From: an uncultured Oscillibacter sp.
GTDB lineage: Bacteria > Bacillota > Clostridia > Oscillospirales > Oscillospiraceae
Assembly (NCBI GenBank): GCA_946494635.1
Contig: CAMMCS010000118.1
Location: forward strand, 1 to 5,941
Direction: 5' to 3'
Length of the DNA: 5,941 nt
Below, one piece after another: positions 4,766 to 5,941 of this stretch (positions are counted from its first letter, which is position 1; each line of letters begins with the position of its first letter). The notes beneath the pieces are model-generated. The model saw only the letters and a list, made by a program, of their open reading frames with translations, was not told the origin of the DNA and did no database searches. A program made the position numbers and the translations under genes.

Positions 4766-5629
4766 ATGTGGCTCCTTTTTGCCGCCGGCTCCGCTTTTTT
4801 TGCCGGGGTGACGGCCATACTCGCAAAGTGCGGCATCCGGCAGACGGATTCCACTGTGGCGACCGCAATCCGCACCATCGTGGTTCTGATACTTGCCTGG
4901 GTCATGGTGTTTGTGGCCGGTTCACAGGGCCAGCTCCAGTCCCTGGACGGGAGCGCCCTGCTGTTTCTGCTGCTGTCCGGCTTCGCCACCGGAGCCTCCT
5001 GGCTCTGTTACTTCCGGGCGCTCCAGCTGGGGGACATCAACAAGGTGGTGCCCATCGACAAATCCAGCACGGTGCTGACCATTCTGCTGGCCTTTCTGCT
5101 GCTGGGCGAGCCAATCGGCCTGTTTCAGGGAATCGGCGTGGTGCTCATCAGCGCTGGAACGCTGCTGATGATTGAAAAAAAGCCGGGTTCCGCCGCTCCC
5201 GCCGCCGGCAAGGGCGGCTGGCTGCTGTATGCCTTCGGCTCTGCCGTCTTTGCCAGTCTGACCGCCATCCTCGGAAAAATCGGCATCCAGGGGGTGGAAT
5301 CCAATCTCGGGACGGCCATCCGCACCGGCGTGGTGCTGTTCATGGCATGGATCATGGTGCTGGTGACCGGAAAGGTCCAGGCGGTACGGCGGGTCCCCCG
5401 CCGTGAGCTGGGGTTTATCTGTCTCTCCGGCCTTGCCACCGGCGCCTCCTGGCTCTGCTACTACCATGCCCTGCAGGATGGGCCTGCCAGCGTTGTGGTA
5501 CCCATTGACAAGCTGAGCATCCTTGTCACCGTGGCCTTTTCCTATCTTGTGTTCCGGGAGCGGCTCACCCTTCGGTCCAGCTGGGGGCTGGCGCTGATCG
5601 TGGCTGGAACCTTGGCCATGCTGCTCTGA
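4766..5629 (+). CDS. EamA/DMT-superfamily membrane transporter, tandemly duplicated
   Basis: This 287-aa protein has about ten membrane helices in two EamA halves, residues 2-136 and 152-287, joined by a hydrophilic linker EKKPGSAAPAAGKGG (137-151). The halves align without gaps at an offset of exactly 150 residues. Shared motifs include ATGASWLCY (74-82 and 224-232), VVPIDK (94-99 and 244-249) and TAIRT (33-37 and 183-187). Members of this superfamily move metabolites or drugs across the cytoplasmic membrane; the substrate cannot be read from sequence. ATG 4766 is chosen because GAGGT (4753-4757) lies eight bases upstream and the conserved first helix begins at once. Each half resembles the stand-alone, roughly 140-aa EamA proteins common in Firmicutes, so this looks like a fused duplication of one. 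It has its own promoter at 4436-4464. Confidence 0.92.
   Translation: MWLLFAAGSAFFAGVTAILAKCGIRQTDSTVATAIRTIVVLILAWVMVFVAGSQGQLQSLDGSALLFLLLSGFATGASWLCYFRALQLGDINKVVPIDKSSTVLTILLAFLLLGEPIGLFQGIGVVLISAGTLLMIEKKPGSAAPAAGKGGWLLYAFGSAVFASLTAILGKIGIQGVESNLGTAIRTGVVLFMAWIMVLVTGKVQAVRRVPRRELGFICLSGLATGASWLCYYHALQDGPASVVVPIDKLSILVTVAFSYLVFRERLTLRSSWGLALIVAGTLAMLL
4769..5626 (+). repeat. Ungapped internal duplication within the transporter
   Basis: Bases 4769-5173 and 5219-5626 encode the two halves. By eye, residues 2-52 against 152-202 are identical at 31 of 51 positions, and 70-119 against 220-269 at 27 of 50. DNA is also similar locally, for example GCCACCGG(A/C)GCCTCCTGGC in both halves. This is much higher than the faint half-to-half similarity usual in ten-helix DMT proteins. 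Confidence 0.85.
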
Positions 5630-5804
5630 ATACCGCAGAGCCGCGGCTCCGTCATGGGGTGATGCGGCGGCGTTCCCCCCTATGCCGGTTCCGGCCGCAG
5701 AGCCGGAGATCCGGCGCCCTCCATTCCGGCAAGTGCATGAGGAAAGCCTGCGTTCACATGGAACGCAGGCTTTCCTGTTCCCGCTCTGTCACCCGGAGGG
5801 CGCA
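5630..5804. other. Convergent intergenic region with small repeats
   Basis: No credible gene is seen. It holds a 12-bp perfect palindrome GAGCCGCGGCTC (5638-5649), an 11-bp direct repeat CCGCAGAGCCG (5633-5643 and 5695-5705), a GCCGGA/TCCGGC inverted repeat (5702-5715), and the long hairpin listed separately. Confidence 0.55.
5740..5776. terminator. Perfect 16-bp hairpin between convergent genes
   Basis: AGGAAAGCCTGCGTTC (5740-5755) is exactly complementary to 5761-5776, with a 5-base loop ACATG. It lies between the transporter (+) and the kinase end (-), the usual place for a bidirectional terminator. The T's are mostly inside the stem arm (GGCTTTCCT), with only GTTCC following, so the U-tract is weak. 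Confidence 0.65.
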
Positions 5805-5941
5805 TCAGGCGGCTCCCGGCGTCCGTCCGCCCATCCGGCCGGCCTTTTCCGTCGGCAGCCGCAGCTCACAGCGGAAGATGTCGCCGCCGTAGAACCGGGC
5901 CTCCCCGCCGTGGGCGGCGGCGATCTGGCTCACCAGCTTCA
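5805..5941 (-). CDS. Sensor histidine kinase, C-terminal fragment (cut by window edge)
   Basis: Reading leftward from the edge gives 44 residues ending in TGA. They begin KLVSQIAAAHGGEARFYGGD and continue with IFRCELRLP before a short basic tail. This matches the end of a histidine-kinase ATP-binding domain: the helix after the G2 box (LV..IA..HGG), then the two final strands (F.C.L.LP). The G2 box, the rest of the ATP-binding site and the sensor part lie outside the window. By analogy a cognate regulator should lie upstream of it, to the right. It faces the transporter gene across the 5740-5776 hairpin. A non-kinase GHKL ATPase is possible but less likely. Confidence 0.75.
   Translation of the reverse strand, partial: KLVSQIAAAHGGEARFYGGDIFRCELRLPTEKAGRMGGRTPGAA

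Noticed and set aside
4922..5467. - strand open frames across the transporter
   Set aside because: They are antisense to the duplicated EamA gene and are low-complexity.
5659..5892. 77-codon + strand open frame rich in R and S at the right end
   Set aside because: It runs through the convergent hairpin and over the kinase C-terminus on the other strand, with no credible ribosome site or domain.
1..5941. CRISPR array, tRNA, rRNA, insertion sequence or phage genes
   Set aside because: No spaced direct repeats of the right size, no tRNA cloverleaf, no rRNA-like sequence, and no transposase or phage protein is visible. The 33-bp units at 844-975 are coding repeats.

Overview
The window looks like chromosomal DNA of a GC-rich Clostridia-type Firmicute, probably a gut Oscillospiraceae-like organism. 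This rests on strong AGGAGG-type ribosome binding sites, tightly packed genes, high GC with GC-rich third codon positions, and protein types familiar from that group. The taxonomic guess is inference. All complete genes lie on the + strand. Only the gene cut by the right edge is on the - strand.

Layout. Bases 1-303 hold no gene but contain a terminator-like hairpin, a candidate promoter and a 29-bp element that recurs at 1213-1241. Operon A (304-1119) encodes a 123-aa membrane protein made of two GMC-motif repeats, a 36-aa single-span protein overlapping it by GTGA, and a 102-aa protein whose N-terminal half is five 11-residue amphipathic repeats. A 15-bp perfect hairpin (1121-1170) closes it. 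Operon B (1276-4308) encodes an OmpR/PhoB-type response regulator, a histidine kinase with almost no extracytoplasmic domain, an unrecognised eight-span membrane protein, and a 124-aa protein carrying a third copy of the GMC-motif membrane module. Bases 4309-4765 hold a near-consensus sigma-A promoter, a foldable leader and a possible HTH-gene remnant. An EamA/DMT-family transporter follows (4766-5629), built from two very similar halves. A 16-bp hairpin then separates it from the C-terminal end of a second histidine kinase entering from the right on the - strand.

How it may work together. Operons A and B share both a protein module (the GMC two-span unit) and an upstream DNA element with 11-bp-phased T(C/T)AACA repeats, the spacing expected for an OmpR-family regulator. 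The most interesting reading is a self-contained membrane-sensing regulon. In it, the short-loop kinase and its regulator would control themselves, an eight-span membrane protein, and small membrane or membrane-surface proteins including the 11-mer repeat protein. This is a hypothesis from sequence and context; no biochemical function is assigned to the small proteins.
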